Positions 1-7,151 of a stretch of DNA of 25,740 nucleotides are shown here, piece after piece. The DNA lies in IMG/VR virus record IMGVR_UViG_3300037189_004592, positions 1 to 25,740 of that record. One strand, 5' to 3'. The stretch comes from a virus. A program made the position numbers and the translations under genes. The notes under the pieces were generated by a model. That model ran no database searches, was not told where the DNA came from, and saw only the letters and a list, made by a program, of their open reading frames with translations. Within the stretch, counting starts at the first letter, position 1. The number at the start of each line of letters is the position of its first letter.

Positions 1-1749
1 GGAGACCTTCAGCGTCGCGAGGCCGCAGCAGAGGAACTTGCCGCTAAGGCAGCCGAAGCAGCGAGCCGCGTGATGGGTATGGGCGAGGACGACATGGAAG
101 AGGACATGGCACCCGAAGAGGAAGTAGTTCCTGCTGAAGACATGCCCGAAGCCCCTGTTGCCCCGATGGAAGAGGACGAGGAAATGAAAACCTACGCCGC
201 AGAATCCACCGAAGCGTCTGCTATCACTGAAGAAGTTGCTGAATTCTCAGCCGACCCAGAGGACCCCGCAGTAGAGACGTCGGAAGACGCCCCTGCTGAA
301 GAAGTAGAGGCTCTTGAAGCCTCAACCGAAGCCGTCGAAGAGTTCGCGGCCGAAGAAATTATTGAAACCACTATTGCGCCAGAGGCGCAGGAAGAGCAGG
401 CACCCGTGACCGCCGCAGCAGAAGGGTCTTTCGAGGCCCCAGCGTCGCACCAGCCTGTAATTAAGGTTTCGGAAGTGGCACCCGTGGCAATCACGGCTGG
501 CGCTGACATTCCTGGTTACACCGCTGGTAGCACAATTGCCAACATGCACGAAGTTGCTTCGGCAATGGAGAAACGTCTCCACTCGCTTCGTCGTGTTAAC
601 GGTGGAGATGGCGAGCAGCACATTGTTGCTTCATTCTCTACCTCATACCCAGAAGCACGTACCCTTTCGACTAGTGCGGAAGAAAACGCGTCCAAGATTG
701 ACGCCGTTGTCGGACCAGAAGCGCTTGTCGCTTCGGGTGGACACTCGGCTCCTTTCGAGGTCAAGTACGACATCTTTGGGTTCGGAACCACCGAGCGCCC
801 CGTGCGCGACGCACTGCCGAAGTTCCAGGCAGACCGTGGCGGTATCCGTTACATCACTCCCCCGTCGCTTGTTTCCTACTCAGGCGGAACTGTCTACAAC
901 TATGACAGTGCCGTTGGCGTTTGGACTGCAGCGAACGACTCGGCTCAGACACCAAACCCCGCAACCAAAGGCAGCCTGACTGTCGCGTCTGCTGCTGAGG
1001 AGACGGTTGCTACTGACGCTGTTACGCTTCAGTTGCAGTTTGGTAACCTGATGACCCGTGCGTACCCTGAGTTGATTTCTCGCCACAACGAACTTGCTCT
1101 TATCCAGCACGCTCGTGAAGCAGAACTCTACCTTATCTCCAAGATTGCTTCTGGCTCGACGGCTGTCAACGCTCACGTTGCCACCACCGAGGCTGCAAAC
1201 CTTATCGGTGTCGCTCGCGACTTCTTGGTTCAGGTTCGCAAGGCGGCAGCGGCTTACCGCTCGCGTCACCGTCTTTCGGTTGACCTTCGACTCAAGGCTA
1301 TTGTTCCTTCGTGGCTCTACGATGCAATGTCGGCAGACCTCGCACTGAACATGCCTGGTGACGGAAACCTTGCTGTTGGCCGTTCCGAAATCGAGGGTTA
1401 CCTCTCGTCCGTCGGTGTCGACCTCGTTCCTTCGCCTGACCTCGCATCGTTTGGTGCTCAGCAGGGTTCGGCAGCGAAACTCCTTGAGTTCACGGACTCG
1501 TTTACGTGGTACCTGTTCTCCGAAGGAACGTTCCTGTTCCTTGACGGTGGAACGCTGGACCTCGGAATCATCCGCGACTCGACGCTCGTCGGAACCAACG
1601 ACTACAAGATGTTCATTGAAACATTTGAAGGCGTTGCCAAGGTCGGTATCGAATCACTCGCCATCACCACGGCCATTTCGGTCAACGGTGTGGCTGCTGC
1701 TCTCCGCGACACCACTGGTGGCGCAACCGCAGCCGCTATCGAAGAGTAA
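1..1749 (+). CDS. Major capsid protein with acidic N-terminal scaffold-like region (5' partial)
   Basis: The frame is open from base 1 to the TAA at 1747-1749 (582 codons visible), so the true start lies left of the window; the GTG at 70 is only the first internal start-like codon. The first ~28 codons are Ala/Glu/Arg-rich and look helical. Codons ~30-130 are very rich in Glu, Ala and Pro, as in scaffold or delta domains. From about codon 165 (ITAGADIPGY) the sequence becomes an ordinary folded protein with FEVKYDIFGFG, PPSLVSYSGG, LISRHNELALI and a C-terminal IETFEGVAKVG stretch, which I recognise as actinophage HK97-fold major capsid protein. Role: forms the icosahedral shell, with the N-terminal part probably acting in assembly and being removed. 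Codon use is strongly biased to C-ending codons, as expected for the most abundant virion protein. A strong hairpin follows the stop. The fold assignment is by recall, not by a search. Confidence 0.8.
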   Translation, partial: GDLQRREAAAEELAAKAAEAASRVMGMGEDDMEEDMAPEEEVVPAEDMPEAPVAPMEEDEEMKTYAAESTEASAITEEVAEFSADPEDPAVETSEDAPAEEVEALEASTEAVEEFAAEEIIETTIAPEAQEEQAPVTAAAEGSFEAPASHQPVIKVSEVAPVAITAGADIPGYTAGSTIANMHEVASAMEKRLHSLRRVNGGDGEQHIVASFSTSYPEARTLSTSAEENASKIDAVVGPEALVASGGHSAPFEVKYDIFGFGTTERPVRDALPKFQADRGGIRYITPPSLVSYSGGTVYNYDSAVGVWTAANDSAQTPNPATKGSLTVASAAEETVATDAVTLQLQFGNLMTRAYPELISRHNELALIQHAREAELYLISKIASGSTAVNAHVATTEAANLIGVARDFLVQVRKAAAAYRSRHRLSVDLRLKAIVPSWLYDAMSADLALNMPGDGNLAVGRSEIEGYLSSVGVDLVPSPDLASFGAQQGSAAKLLEFTDSFTWYLFSEGTFLFLDGGTLDLGIIRDSTLVGTNDYKMFIETFEGVAKVGIESLAITTAISVNGVAAALRDTTGGATAAAIEE

Positions 1750-1776
1750 ATCGACAGATAGCACCCCACGTAGGCG

Positions 1777-1804
1777 GTGGGTGGCCCTTTCGGGGGTCAC
1801 CCAC
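1777..1804 (+). terminator. Hairpin downstream of the major capsid gene
   Basis: Bases 1777-1787 pair with 1794-1804 in an 11-bp stem with one G-U pair, closing the six-base loop TTTCGG. It lies 27 bp after the capsid stop and 39 bp before the next start. No run of T follows, so it is not a textbook intrinsic terminator. It may be a leaky terminator or an mRNA 3' stabiliser that lets the capsid message exceed the downstream ones. Confidence 0.5.
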
Positions 1805-1843
1805 TCCCCACAAAAAATCTGACAAAGATAAAGGATTTCAAAC

Positions 1844-2725
1844 ATGGTCTTCCCCAAGAATGGCGTTGTAGAGGCACCAATTATTGTGCCCTCCGCTTTT
1901 GGACTACTTGCTGTCGTCAAGCCCGAAAACTCGGCTGACGAAGACCGCTGGATTAGAGGATTTTCTCAGGAATATGAGACAACCGTTGACACCCTTACTA
2001 ACTGGGACGACACAGATACCAATAGTTATGTTCTTGTAAATAACGCCACTGTCAACTATTACGACGAAATTAAGCCGTTCTTCATTGAAATCGACGAAGT
2101 TCGCTCTGGACTTGGTTTCTTGGGACTTGACAGAATTGCTCGTCTCAAGCGTCAACTTGAAGGGGTTACGCAGAAAGCAATGGAGCGTGAGTTGTGGAAC
2201 GGCGATGTTCGTATTGCCCAATCTGAAGATAACAAAGCACTTATTGGTTCCACCGCTGTGGTACTAAACTCTGGCACTGCGCTTAGCGCAAGACGTGCTC
2301 TTGCTCTTTTGGAGCACACTATTGCGACGACTTCGCATGCTGGTGAGCAGGGGATTATTCACGCCACTCGCGACGTTGTTGCTCTTCTTTCTAGTAACTC
2401 AAGCATGCTCTTTCACGAAAAGGAAAAAGACCACCTACAGACTATGGGCGGAACTCCCGTCATTGCTGGCAGTGGCTACTCTGGTCAAGGACCAGCCAGC
2501 GTGTCTGACGGTAGTCAGACTGCCTCGGCTACCAACAAATGGATGTACGCCACTGGCACTGTCAAGGTTTACCTTGGCGATGTTGACGTGGTGAACGATA
2601 ACTTGGCACAGGCGTTTGATGTGTCGGGAAATGCGAATGACATGCGTCTCAAGGCAATTCGCCCCGTGGCGGTTTATTTTGATACGTCAATCCACCTTGC
2701 TGTTCGGGTCGACCTAACAGCCTAA
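1844..2725 (+). CDS. Probable second HK97-fold capsid protein (vertex/pentamer-type)
   Basis: 293 aa, with AAGGA at 1831-1835 placed 8 nt before the ATG. The region around residues 102-121 (LKRQLEGVTQKAMERELWNG) resembles the spine-helix and 'E..LWNG' signature seen in HK97-fold shell proteins and encapsulins. The C-terminal part has WMYATGTVKVYLGDVDVV followed by a beta-rich end (IHLAVRVDLTA). I recall proteins of this shape directly after the major capsid gene in Streptomyces-type phages, where they are thought to be pentamer or minor shell proteins. It sits between the major capsid and the probable tail tube gene. That it is structural is fairly safe; the vertex role is inference. Alternative: a decoration or head completion protein. 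Confidence 0.5.
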   Translation: MVFPKNGVVEAPIIVPSAFGLLAVVKPENSADEDRWIRGFSQEYETTVDTLTNWDDTDTNSYVLVNNATVNYYDEIKPFFIEIDEVRSGLGFLGLDRIARLKRQLEGVTQKAMERELWNGDVRIAQSEDNKALIGSTAVVLNSGTALSARRALALLEHTIATTSHAGEQGIIHATRDVVALLSSNSSMLFHEKEKDHLQTMGGTPVIAGSGYSGQGPASVSDGSQTASATNKWMYATGTVKVYLGDVDVVNDNLAQAFDVSGNANDMRLKAIRPVAVYFDTSIHLAVRVDLTA

Positions 2726-2745
2726 AAATAAGGAGAATAGTCCTA

Positions 2746-3897
2746 ATGGCTACTCAAGACTACGCAGCCAGCATTCAGGGCGTGTCAATTCGCGTGACCC
2801 GCCTCGACGCCGCTGGTAACTTGCTGAACGGTCCTGGTGACTCGTACACCACTTCCGCATTCATGCGAGTATCCTTCACCCCTGAATATGAAGAGGGCGA
2901 AGAAATCACTGAAAAGGGCGCGAACGGTGTCGTATGTGTTTCATACAAGGCTCCTGACACGCTCAAGCGAATCACAATGGAACTTGCCATCTGTGAGCCA
3001 GACCCAGAACTATCGGCTCTTCTTTCGGGCGGTCTCTTGCTTCGCAAGACGGTAAACGGTCAGGTTCAGTCTGTTGGTTGGGCACTTCCTGCTGTTGGAG
3101 ACGACCCTGCTGGTAACGGTGTTGCTGTTGAATGTTGGTCGCACGCTGTGAAGAATGGCAAGCGAGCCTCGGCACTTCCTTACTTCCACTGGATTTTCCC
3201 CTACGCCAAGTTCCGTCAGTCTGGTGACCGCGTTATTGAAAACGGTCTCCTTGCTAACACTTTCGAAGGCTACGCTCTCGGAAACCCCAACTTTGGTGCT
3301 GGTCTCGATGGTCGTTGGGAATTCCCCGTCGCCGCCGAGCGTCCCTACGCTTACGCACGTTCTGCGTATGCACCTCAGGGTCTTCAGGGCTTCTACACGT
3401 GGTCTGACGAACAGCCTGTTGAACCTATCTTCTTCACGAAGACTGGAATTCAGGGCGCTACTAACGTCACAATTTCTAGCATCTCCGCTACCAACGAAAT
3501 TGCCACTGTCACCCTCAGTAACGTCGCTGCCGCAGCGATTGCTAACACAGACGTCATTATTGTTAGTGGCGCTGGTGATGCATTCAACACTGGAAGTGCT
3601 GGAGCCGCAATTGCCAACGTCAACTCGGCTGCCAACACCTTCACCTACGCGGTGGCTAACGTTGGTGCTTCGGCAGTTACTTCGGGTCTCGACAAGTTTA
3701 TCCGAATCACTCTTGCCGACAGCATCGGCGAAGAAGCAACCGCCGCAACCTACACGGCTGTTACTTCGGCTCAGATTGACACGCTATACGCTGGCTCAAA
3801 CGTGGGTAGCATTTCTTCCTACAACGTTCCCGGTAACGTTGACTACAACCCCGACACCAACGTCGACTTCATCATCAAGTCGAACGAGGACGCCTAA
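2746..3897 (+). CDS. Probable major tail (tube) protein with C-terminal beta extension
   Basis: 383 aa; AAGGAG at 2730-2735 precedes the ATG. The N-terminal two thirds contain FTPEYEEGEEITEKGANG, SYKAPDTLKR and MELAICEPDPELSALLSGG, then WHWIFPY-like and ENGLLANTFEGYALGNP segments, a pattern I recall from actinophage tail tube proteins. Residues ~238-318 form an added domain with the repeat also found in the tail-tip proteins (NEIATVTLS...ANTDVIIVSGAGDAFNTG...NTFTYAV), probably displayed on the tube surface. Codon use is highly biased: 13 of 15 Phe codons are TTC, which fits very high expression, and a long hairpin follows. No other tube candidate exists between here and the tape measure gene, which supports the call. 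Its place before the neck genes is unusual; a head fibre or decoration protein is the alternative. Confidence 0.6.
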   Translation: MATQDYAASIQGVSIRVTRLDAAGNLLNGPGDSYTTSAFMRVSFTPEYEEGEEITEKGANGVVCVSYKAPDTLKRITMELAICEPDPELSALLSGGLLLRKTVNGQVQSVGWALPAVGDDPAGNGVAVECWSHAVKNGKRASALPYFHWIFPYAKFRQSGDRVIENGLLANTFEGYALGNPNFGAGLDGRWEFPVAAERPYAYARSAYAPQGLQGFYTWSDEQPVEPIFFTKTGIQGATNVTISSISATNEIATVTLSNVAAAAIANTDVIIVSGAGDAFNTGSAGAAIANVNSAANTFTYAVANVGASAVTSGLDKFIRITLADSIGEEATAATYTAVTSAQIDTLYAGSNVGSISSYNVPGNVDYNPDTNVDFIIKSNEDA

Positions 3898-3910
3898 CCA
3901 CAAAGTAGCG

Positions 3911-3953
3911 AGGCGGTGCGTTTTGGTTACACACAGGCCAAGGCGCACCGCCT
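3911..3953 (+). terminator. Long hairpin downstream of the tail tube gene
   Basis: Bases 3911-3926 pair with 3938-3953: ten perfect pairs, two T-G wobbles, then four more pairs, closing an 11-nt loop (3927-3937). It begins 14 nt after the stop codon and ends 23 nt before the next start. No T-run follows, so it may attenuate or process the transcript rather than fully terminate it. It parallels the hairpin after the capsid gene. Confidence 0.55.
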
Positions 3954-3976
3954 TACTCAATAAATAAGGAACAGAC

Positions 3977-5080
3977 ATGGTTGCTCTATGGGTACAACCC
4001 TCAGAACTGGGTGATTACGCTAACACTGAGTATGCTCAAGAGGCTGCTCAGACTGCTTCGTACCTTATGTGGGCTATGTCTGGTCGCAAATTTTCTGGTG
4101 TAACCACCGTCACGGAACGCTACACTTGCGTACTTAGACGTTCCAGAATGGGCGAATCCAGTAAAACAACTAATGCTGTTCTTTTTGGTGGAACTGTTTA
4201 CAACATTCCTAGTGGCGAGTTCGACTTTGACGAACAATCATCGCTGACTGTTGACGGTATTTCACCAGAATCTCGTATCAAACTTCGTGGCGGTCCAGTA
4301 ACAAGAATTATTTCGATTAGAAATCGAACTGGTGCCGTCCTAGACCCGTCTTACTACTACTTAGTTGACCACTCCACCGTCCAAATTTCTGCTGGGGCAG
4401 CGTGGACGCCGTGTAACACTGAGATTACTTACCAATACGGAAGCGAGCCACCCATCGCGGGAAAGATGGCTGCTCGCACTCTCGGTATTGAGTTTGCTAA
4501 GTTGTGGGCAGACGATGAAACCTGCGCTCTCCCACAGCGTATTACGTCGATTTCCCGTCAGGGCGTAAACTACACAATCCTTGACCAGCAAGACTTTATT
4601 CAAGAATCTCGCACTGGTCTTTATGCGGTTGACCTATTTCTAAAATCAGCAAACCCTGATGGTGCTCGTCGTCGCTCGCGAGTGTTTTCTGTTGACACTC
4701 CGAAGGCTCGTCGTTATACGCCAAAACCTTCCGTGTATACGGCTAATACTCAAGTTGACATTACTCTGTCGGGAAATACGACGGCTAACCTAACTATGTC
4801 TTTGGCAAATATCAACGCTACGTTTTTGACAAACACTGTGGCGTGGACACCGAGCGTCATCCTTAGAAGTTCTTCGGGGCTTCGTACGGACACTCTTTCG
4901 GCAACTTATTCAACAGTAAATGTTGCTGCTAGCACGATTACGGTGTCAGTTCCTTACGCAAATGCTATGCCTGTTTTGGGTCTGATTGACCCCGGTTATT
5001 ATGACCTTTACGGAAACCACTCGAACGGGAGCACTGTTCTTATCAAGTCAGCCAATCTCAAAATCAACATGGCTTCGTAG
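3977..5080 (+). CDS. Head-to-tail adaptor with beta-rich C-terminal extension
   Basis: 367 aa; AAGGA at 3966-3970, 6 nt before the ATG. Residues 16-42 (NTEYAQEAAQTASYLMWAM, then SGRKFSGV) match the helical N-terminus of actinophage adaptor proteins that join portal and neck ring. The middle part, with YQYGSEPPIAGKMAARTLGIEFAKLW, is the usual second helical portion. The adaptors I recall are around 200-250 aa; here residues ~250-367 add a Thr/Ser/Asn-rich beta segment (DITLSGNTTANLTMSLANI...), which could be a surface domain. Function by family resemblance and position after the tube gene and before other neck genes; the extension has no assigned role. Confidence 0.65.
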   Translation: MVALWVQPSELGDYANTEYAQEAAQTASYLMWAMSGRKFSGVTTVTERYTCVLRRSRMGESSKTTNAVLFGGTVYNIPSGEFDFDEQSSLTVDGISPESRIKLRGGPVTRIISIRNRTGAVLDPSYYYLVDHSTVQISAGAAWTPCNTEITYQYGSEPPIAGKMAARTLGIEFAKLWADDETCALPQRITSISRQGVNYTILDQQDFIQESRTGLYAVDLFLKSANPDGARRRSRVFSVDTPKARRYTPKPSVYTANTQVDITLSGNTTANLTMSLANINATFLTNTVAWTPSVILRSSSGLRTDTLSATYSTVNVAASTITVSVPYANAMPVLGLIDPGYYDLYGNHSNGSTVLIKSANLKINMAS

Positions 5081-5122
5081 TTGTACAATAGAACTATAAT
5101 CCTAAACAGATAAGGCAAGAAA

Positions 5123-5293
5123 ATGACTGAAAGCCAGACCAACTTCCGCGCAACAGACATGCCCAGTGCTTCTAGAGTGACCGCAACCCCAGCAACAATT
5201 GCTAGGTTTGTTGCCCCTAAGCAACCAGTTGGTCCTACGCCAACAGTTGAGGACGCCCCTGTTGCGGATGTCGAGGTTGCTGAGGAAGCCTAA
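5123..5293 (+). CDS. Small 56-aa protein of unknown function
   Basis: The reading frame starts at ATG 5123 with AAGG at 5112-5115 upstream, ends with TAA at 5291-5293, and the next gene starts 2 nt later. This spacing and the absence of any other gene in this gap make it likely to be real. The protein is rich in Pro, Val, Ala and Thr (ARFVAPKQPVGPTPTVEDAP) and ends with an acidic DVEVAEEA tail; it has no predicted membrane segment and is probably disordered. The acidic Ala/Glu/Val-rich tail recalls the N-terminal region of the capsid protein. I do not recognise a family; a small neck or assembly factor is possible from position only. Confidence 0.55.
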   Translation: MTESQTNFRATDMPSASRVTATPATIARFVAPKQPVGPTPTVEDAPVADVEVAEEA

Positions 5294-5295
5294 TA

Positions 5296-5802
5296 ATGGC
5301 TATTCCTCTCAACATCAACGAGTTCTCCGAGGACTCCCTCAATCTCAAAGAGATGATGGACGGTATTCTGGAAAAAATCCAGACTACTTTTCAGTCTTAC
5401 AACATTCCACTGCCACAACGTTGCTATTGGATTATGGGTCAACCCGCAATTGATTGCGAGCAACTTGTTGTGTCATTTGCTCAAATGTATTTGGGTGCCC
5501 CCGGTGACCAAGCCTCTGACCCTCAACGTTGTCACGTTCCTCGCACAGCGGTTGTGAACATTATGCTGTCCCGTCAGGTTCCTGTTGTTGGGCAGAACGG
5601 GCGTCCACCAAGCGGAAACAAAATTGAAGAGGGTTCTTATATTGCCGCTGTTGATTCGTGGGTTCTTATGCAGTCCATCAACCTTCTTGACCAGTGGGAC
5701 CCGACTGGTTATGGTTTAGGCGTTATCGCCACTCTTGACGTTATCGGTCCCGAAGGTGGATACCAGACAAGTAATCTCCAACTTACGCTGGCAGTTCCCT
5801 AA
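5296..5802 (+). CDS. Tail terminator / head-tail connector-like protein
   Basis: 168 aa. Residues 53-71 (DCEQLVVSFAQMYLGAPGD) and 75-85 (DPQRCHVPRTA) match a pattern I recall from actinophage connector genes lying between the adaptor and the gp10-like protein. The fold expected for such proteins is a small alpha/beta ring subunit that caps the tail tube or closes the head. The gene starts 2 nt after the small upstream gene and its TAA overlaps the next ATG by one base, so the genes are probably translationally coupled. A head-closure (stopper) role is the main alternative. Confidence 0.55.
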   Translation: MAIPLNINEFSEDSLNLKEMMDGILEKIQTTFQSYNIPLPQRCYWIMGQPAIDCEQLVVSFAQMYLGAPGDQASDPQRCHVPRTAVVNIMLSRQVPVVGQNGRPPSGNKIEEGSYIAAVDSWVLMQSINLLDQWDPTGYGLGVIATLDVIGPEGGYQTSNLQLTLAVP

Positions 5803-6338
5803 TGTATGGGTTGCCAGACAGTTGGGCTGGATGGGCGGCAAAGCGCGTTGTCAGAAACTCCATCGGTAGGAGTAGGTCGGCAGTTAGACGTTCACTTACT
5901 GCTAGGCAGGGCAAGTCCTACTACTTTGACAAACTCATTATTTATAAGCCCGTACTAGAAGAATTTTTGAATGGTCCGAACGGTCCCGTTTGGAGTGATT
6001 TAGAAAGAAGAACTAGAAAGACAGTTGCTGAAGCAAGACGGCAAGTTGGCTACAAGACTGGGCGACTTAGGCGTTCTATTTACTACAATCACGATAGAAA
6101 TTCTCTTGGGCACGTGATAAAAATAGGTTCTGACGTTGAGTATGCCTATATGCACCACCAAGGAACAAGACCGCACGTTATTCTTCCAAAAGGTGACCAC
6201 GAGTTTTTACGTTTTTCAGTGGGAACAAGAATTGTTTACACAAGAATAGTCAACCACCCTGGAACAAAACCAAATAAGTTCTTGTCCCAGCCACTAAGAA
6301 ATAACTTCTCTGAACTAGCAACTATCCGCGAGTTCTAA
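5802..6338 (+). CDS. HK97 gp10-like neck/tail completion protein
   Basis: 178 aa; ATG at 5802 overlaps the previous stop (TAATG). Residues 86-95 (TGRLRRSIYY), 112-125 (VEYAYMHHQGTRPH) and 152-161 (HPGTKPNKFL) are the ordered signatures of the HK97 gp10-like family: the 'TG.L..S' helix end, the 'Y....H.GT....P' strand turn and the 'HPGTK...FL' C-terminal helix. These proteins form part of the neck or complete the tail end that docks to the head. The N-terminal ~35 residues are very basic. It is followed by an 84-bp AT-rich gap before the tail chaperones. Confidence 0.65.
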   Translation: MYGLPDSWAGWAAKRVVRNSIGRSRSAVRRSLTARQGKSYYFDKLIIYKPVLEEFLNGPNGPVWSDLERRTRKTVAEARRQVGYKTGRLRRSIYYNHDRNSLGHVIKIGSDVEYAYMHHQGTRPHVILPKGDHEFLRFSVGTRIVYTRIVNHPGTKPNKFLSQPLRNNFSELATIREF

Positions 6339-6422
6339 AGTCACCAGTGTTTTGTTGCGATAAACTTGTTCTATAACTGAATACCCATTTATTTAATAGA
6401 TATGTAAAGGAAACTACAAATA

Positions 6423-6770
6423 ATGTCTCGATTTAAAGACTTTGGCTCTAAGGTTGTTGAAAACTTAGAACCAATATCATTCAAGATTTGGGATGAAGAA
6501 TTTAGTTGCGTCCCACAACTTCAGGGAAAAGTTCTTCTCGATATGGTCTCTAGTGTAAACACCGATAGTGACTCGTCAGACGCCTCCTCCCAAGCAAAAG
6601 CAATCAATGATTTCTTTAGCAGCGTCCTCACTGACGAAAGCGAGAAGCGTTTCAATGCTCTTCTCACCGACAAAGAGAGAATTGTCTCAGTTGACACTCT
6701 TGGTGAAATTGTCGGCTGGTTGGTGGAGCAATATACTAACCGCCCTACGGAGCGGTCACAGGACTCCTAG
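6423..6770 (+). CDS. Tail assembly chaperone, upstream frame (gpG-type)
   Basis: 115 aa, AAAGGAAA at 6406-6413. It is a small acidic helical protein ending in TLGEIVGWLVEQYTNRPTERSQDS, located immediately before the second chaperone frame and the tape measure gene, the invariant place of lambda G/T-type chaperones. These coat the tape measure protein during tail assembly and are absent from the virion. The stop is TAG at 6768-6770. A -1 shift before this stop would join it to the next frame, giving a fusion of about 238 aa. Family assignment rests mainly on position, size and the frame arrangement. Confidence 0.65.
   Translation: MSRFKDFGSKVVENLEPISFKIWDEEFSCVPQLQGKVLLDMVSSVNTDSDSSDASSQAKAINDFFSSVLTDESEKRFNALLTDKERIVSVDTLGEIVGWLVEQYTNRPTERSQDS
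6740..6770 (+). other. Candidate -1 programmed frameshift window
   Basis: The second chaperone frame lies in -1 relative to the first. It is free of stops from 6740 (after TAA at 6737-6739) to its own end, while the first frame stops at 6768-6770, so any shift must occur in these 31 bases. The only near-slippery heptamer I see is C-CGC-CCT at 6740-6746, where the A-site codon re-pairs well but the P-site does not. The -1 frame before ATG 6815 encodes EWGIDLWPYVNGKAL, which runs naturally into the downstream protein. Confidence 0.5.
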
Positions 6771-6814
6771 AGTGGGGGATTGACCTTTGGCCGTATGTAA
6801 ATGGGAAGGCACTA

Positions 6815-7138
6815 ATGAGTGGACTACACCTTGCGAGCATGGAAGCATCCGATATGCTCGACGTCCTTCATTTCCTCTTTGAAGAGGACTTGAGAGTATC
6901 TTCCGCAGAAGAAATGAAATCAGTAGAAGAGTCTAGAAAACTTATCTACAGCACCCTCTATAACCGCACGTACAAGTACAGTTCTAATAAATCTAGAGGG
7001 TCAACAACTTCTTCTGATATGGACGATTTCGGTCCCGTGAGTCCTTTCACACCGAGTAGTCCTAAACCGTATATTCCACCGACAGATTTTGACCCAAGTT
7101 CTGGCATTCCGGGCATTATCGAACCGACTTTAGGTTAG
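6815..7138 (+). CDS. Tail assembly chaperone, downstream frame (gpT-type)
   Basis: 107 aa if started at ATG 6815, where GGGAAGG at 6803-6809 could act as a ribosome site. The start of the protein, MSGLHLASMEASDMLDVLHF followed by LFEEDL, is the typical core of the second actinophage tail chaperone. The frame stays open 25 codons further upstream with protein-like sequence, so it is probably made mainly as the -1 frameshift extension of the upstream gene. The C-terminal half is rich in Ser, Pro and Asp and probably disordered. It ends 13 nt before the tape measure start. Confidence 0.65.
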   Translation: MSGLHLASMEASDMLDVLHFLFEEDLRVSSAEEMKSVEESRKLIYSTLYNRTYKYSSNKSRGSTTSSDMDDFGPVSPFTPSSPKPYIPPTDFDPSSGIPGIIEPTLG

Positions 7139-7151
7139 GGGGTGAGTCCCA

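Noticed and set aside
1801-1843. Intrinsic terminator ending the capsid transcript completely
   Set aside because: No T-run follows the hairpin and the next genes belong to the same block, so full termination is not supported; kept only as a hairpin of uncertain role.
3155-3967. Plus-strand frame of 270 codons overlapping the tail tube gene
   Set aside because: Very rich in Ser, Thr, Leu and Arg with no motif, as expected for an alternative frame of a strongly codon-biased gene; it also runs into the hairpin.
5081-5122. TATAAT at 5095-5100 as a promoter
   Set aside because: No -35 hexamer at suitable spacing (TTGTAC is only 8 bp upstream) and no TG extension; it may be chance in an AT-rich gap.
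6339-6422. AT-rich 84-bp gap with TATAAC at 6372-6377 as a promoter before the chaperones
   Set aside because: The nearest -35-like TTGTTG is 14 bp away, too close, and there is no hairpin or repeat; nothing decisive is seen.
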